Shown here in pieces: positions 7,935 to 8,098 of a DNA stretch of 8,098 bases (positions are counted from its first letter, which is position 1; each line of letters opens with the position of its first letter). The notes beneath the pieces are model-generated. The model made no database searches and had not been told where the DNA came from. It saw nothing but the letters and a program-made list of their open reading frames with translations. Location of the stretch: the NCBI GenBank assembly GCA_002689565.1, contig NZGQ01000085.1, positions 2,851 to 10,948 on the forward strand, written 5' to 3'. Position numbers and translations under genes: made by a program. Source of the stretch: Methanobacteriota archaeon. GTDB lineage: Archaea > Thermoplasmatota > Poseidoniia > Poseidoniales > Poseidoniaceae.

Positions 7935-7996
7935 TTTGTACCCGATTCATTCATTGAGGTCGGATGTACCCCCAAGATTACTGGGAGGATTGTTTG
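7935..7996 (+). other. Gap after atpD; no clear terminator or promoter
   Basis: These 62 bases hold no convincing stem-loop with T-run and no clear TATA-like box. They contain two copies of TGTACCC (7937-7943 and 7965-7971), 28 bases apart, of unknown meaning, and the ribosome binding site of the next gene near the right end. The operon may therefore continue. Confidence 0.4.
7984..7988 (+). promoter_or_regulatory. Ribosome binding site of the downstream gene
   Basis: GGAGG lies eight bases before the ATG at 7997, the same arrangement as at atpA. It is the main reason to accept that short partial frame as a gene. Confidence 0.6.
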
Positions 7997-8098
7997 ATGT
8001 CTGAAGAAGAAGCAATGACTGCACACAAGGATTCTTGGAATCGTCGCGAATTGTTGCAGAAAATTCTCTCAAGGCATTGCCACGTGCTTGAGGACATT
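7997..8098 (+). CDS. Unidentified protein, C-terminus cut by window edge
   Basis: The first 34 codons of an open frame that runs off the right edge. The product begins M-S-E-E-E-A-M-T and continues as a charged, probably helical stretch with no signal peptide or membrane segment. It contains one H-C-H triplet at residues 27-29, too little to call a metal site. It is on the same strand as the ATP synthase genes, with its own ribosome binding site, 62 bases after atpD, so it may be co-transcribed. I do not recognise it. It could be an accessory gene of the operon or an unrelated neighbour; 34 residues cannot decide. Confidence 0.55.
   Translation, partial: MSEEEAMTAHKDSWNRRELLQKILSRHCHVLEDI

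Noticed and set aside
7937..7971. Direct repeat TGTACCC, two copies 28 bases apart
   Set aside because: Seven bases repeated twice is weak evidence for an operator; there is no third copy nearby and no symmetry.
7487..8026. Reverse-strand open frame of 179 codons opposite atpD
   Set aside because: It lies over a well-supported gene, and its Ser/Leu-rich product resembles no family I know. It is most likely a shadow of atpD codon use.
1..8098. Mobile element, CRISPR array, tRNA or rRNA in the window
   Set aside because: Nearly all bases are covered by ATP synthase genes, and no array-like repeats, transposase or RNA gene signatures were seen.

Overview
The window is almost entirely one plus-strand operon for an archaeal-type (A1AO, V-like) rotary ATP synthase. 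The visible order is I(a)-K(c)-E-C-F-A-B-D. This is the standard order in archaeal A-type operons and in some bacterial V-type operons. The A, B and membrane subunits look euryarchaeal, and the ribosome binding sites are strong GGAGG/GAGGTGA types. Moderate GC content and the overall sequence flavour would fit an uncultivated, perhaps marine, euryarchaeon (Poseidoniales/Thermoplasmatota-like). That taxon guess is inference and has low confidence.

Layout: bases 1-1791 hold the membrane stator subunit I, cut by the left window edge and missing its N-terminus. Bases 1821-2129 encode the rotor ring subunit K, which carries a signal-peptide-like leader. Bases 2189-2752 encode the peripheral stalk subunit E. 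Bases 2770-3810 encode subunit C, the socket joining the central stalk to the ring. Bases 3821-4120 encode the central stalk subunit F. Bases 4150-5889 encode the catalytic subunit A, and 5901-7280 the non-catalytic subunit B. Bases 7317-7934 encode the central rotor shaft subunit D. After a 62-base gap, an unidentified gene starts at 7997 and runs off the right edge. All gene gaps are 10-62 bases, so one polycistronic message is likely. No stretch over 300 bases lacks a gene. Subunit H, which often precedes I, is not in the window and could lie upstream.

How they work together: ions pass between subunit I and the K ring and turn C-D-F. D rotates inside the A3B3 head, where A makes ATP, while E (with H) and I hold the head still. 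All key residues I looked for are present: the P-loop, catalytic Glu and Walker B of A, the degenerate P-loop of B, the Arg of I and the carboxylate of K. The operon therefore appears functional.

I did not find a new biological system here. The points worth a second look are the leader peptide, short second helix and Gln/Glu-Ser ion site of subunit K; a His-rich linker in subunit I; a hairpin just after the K gene; a codon-use contrast between subunits; and the unidentified downstream gene.
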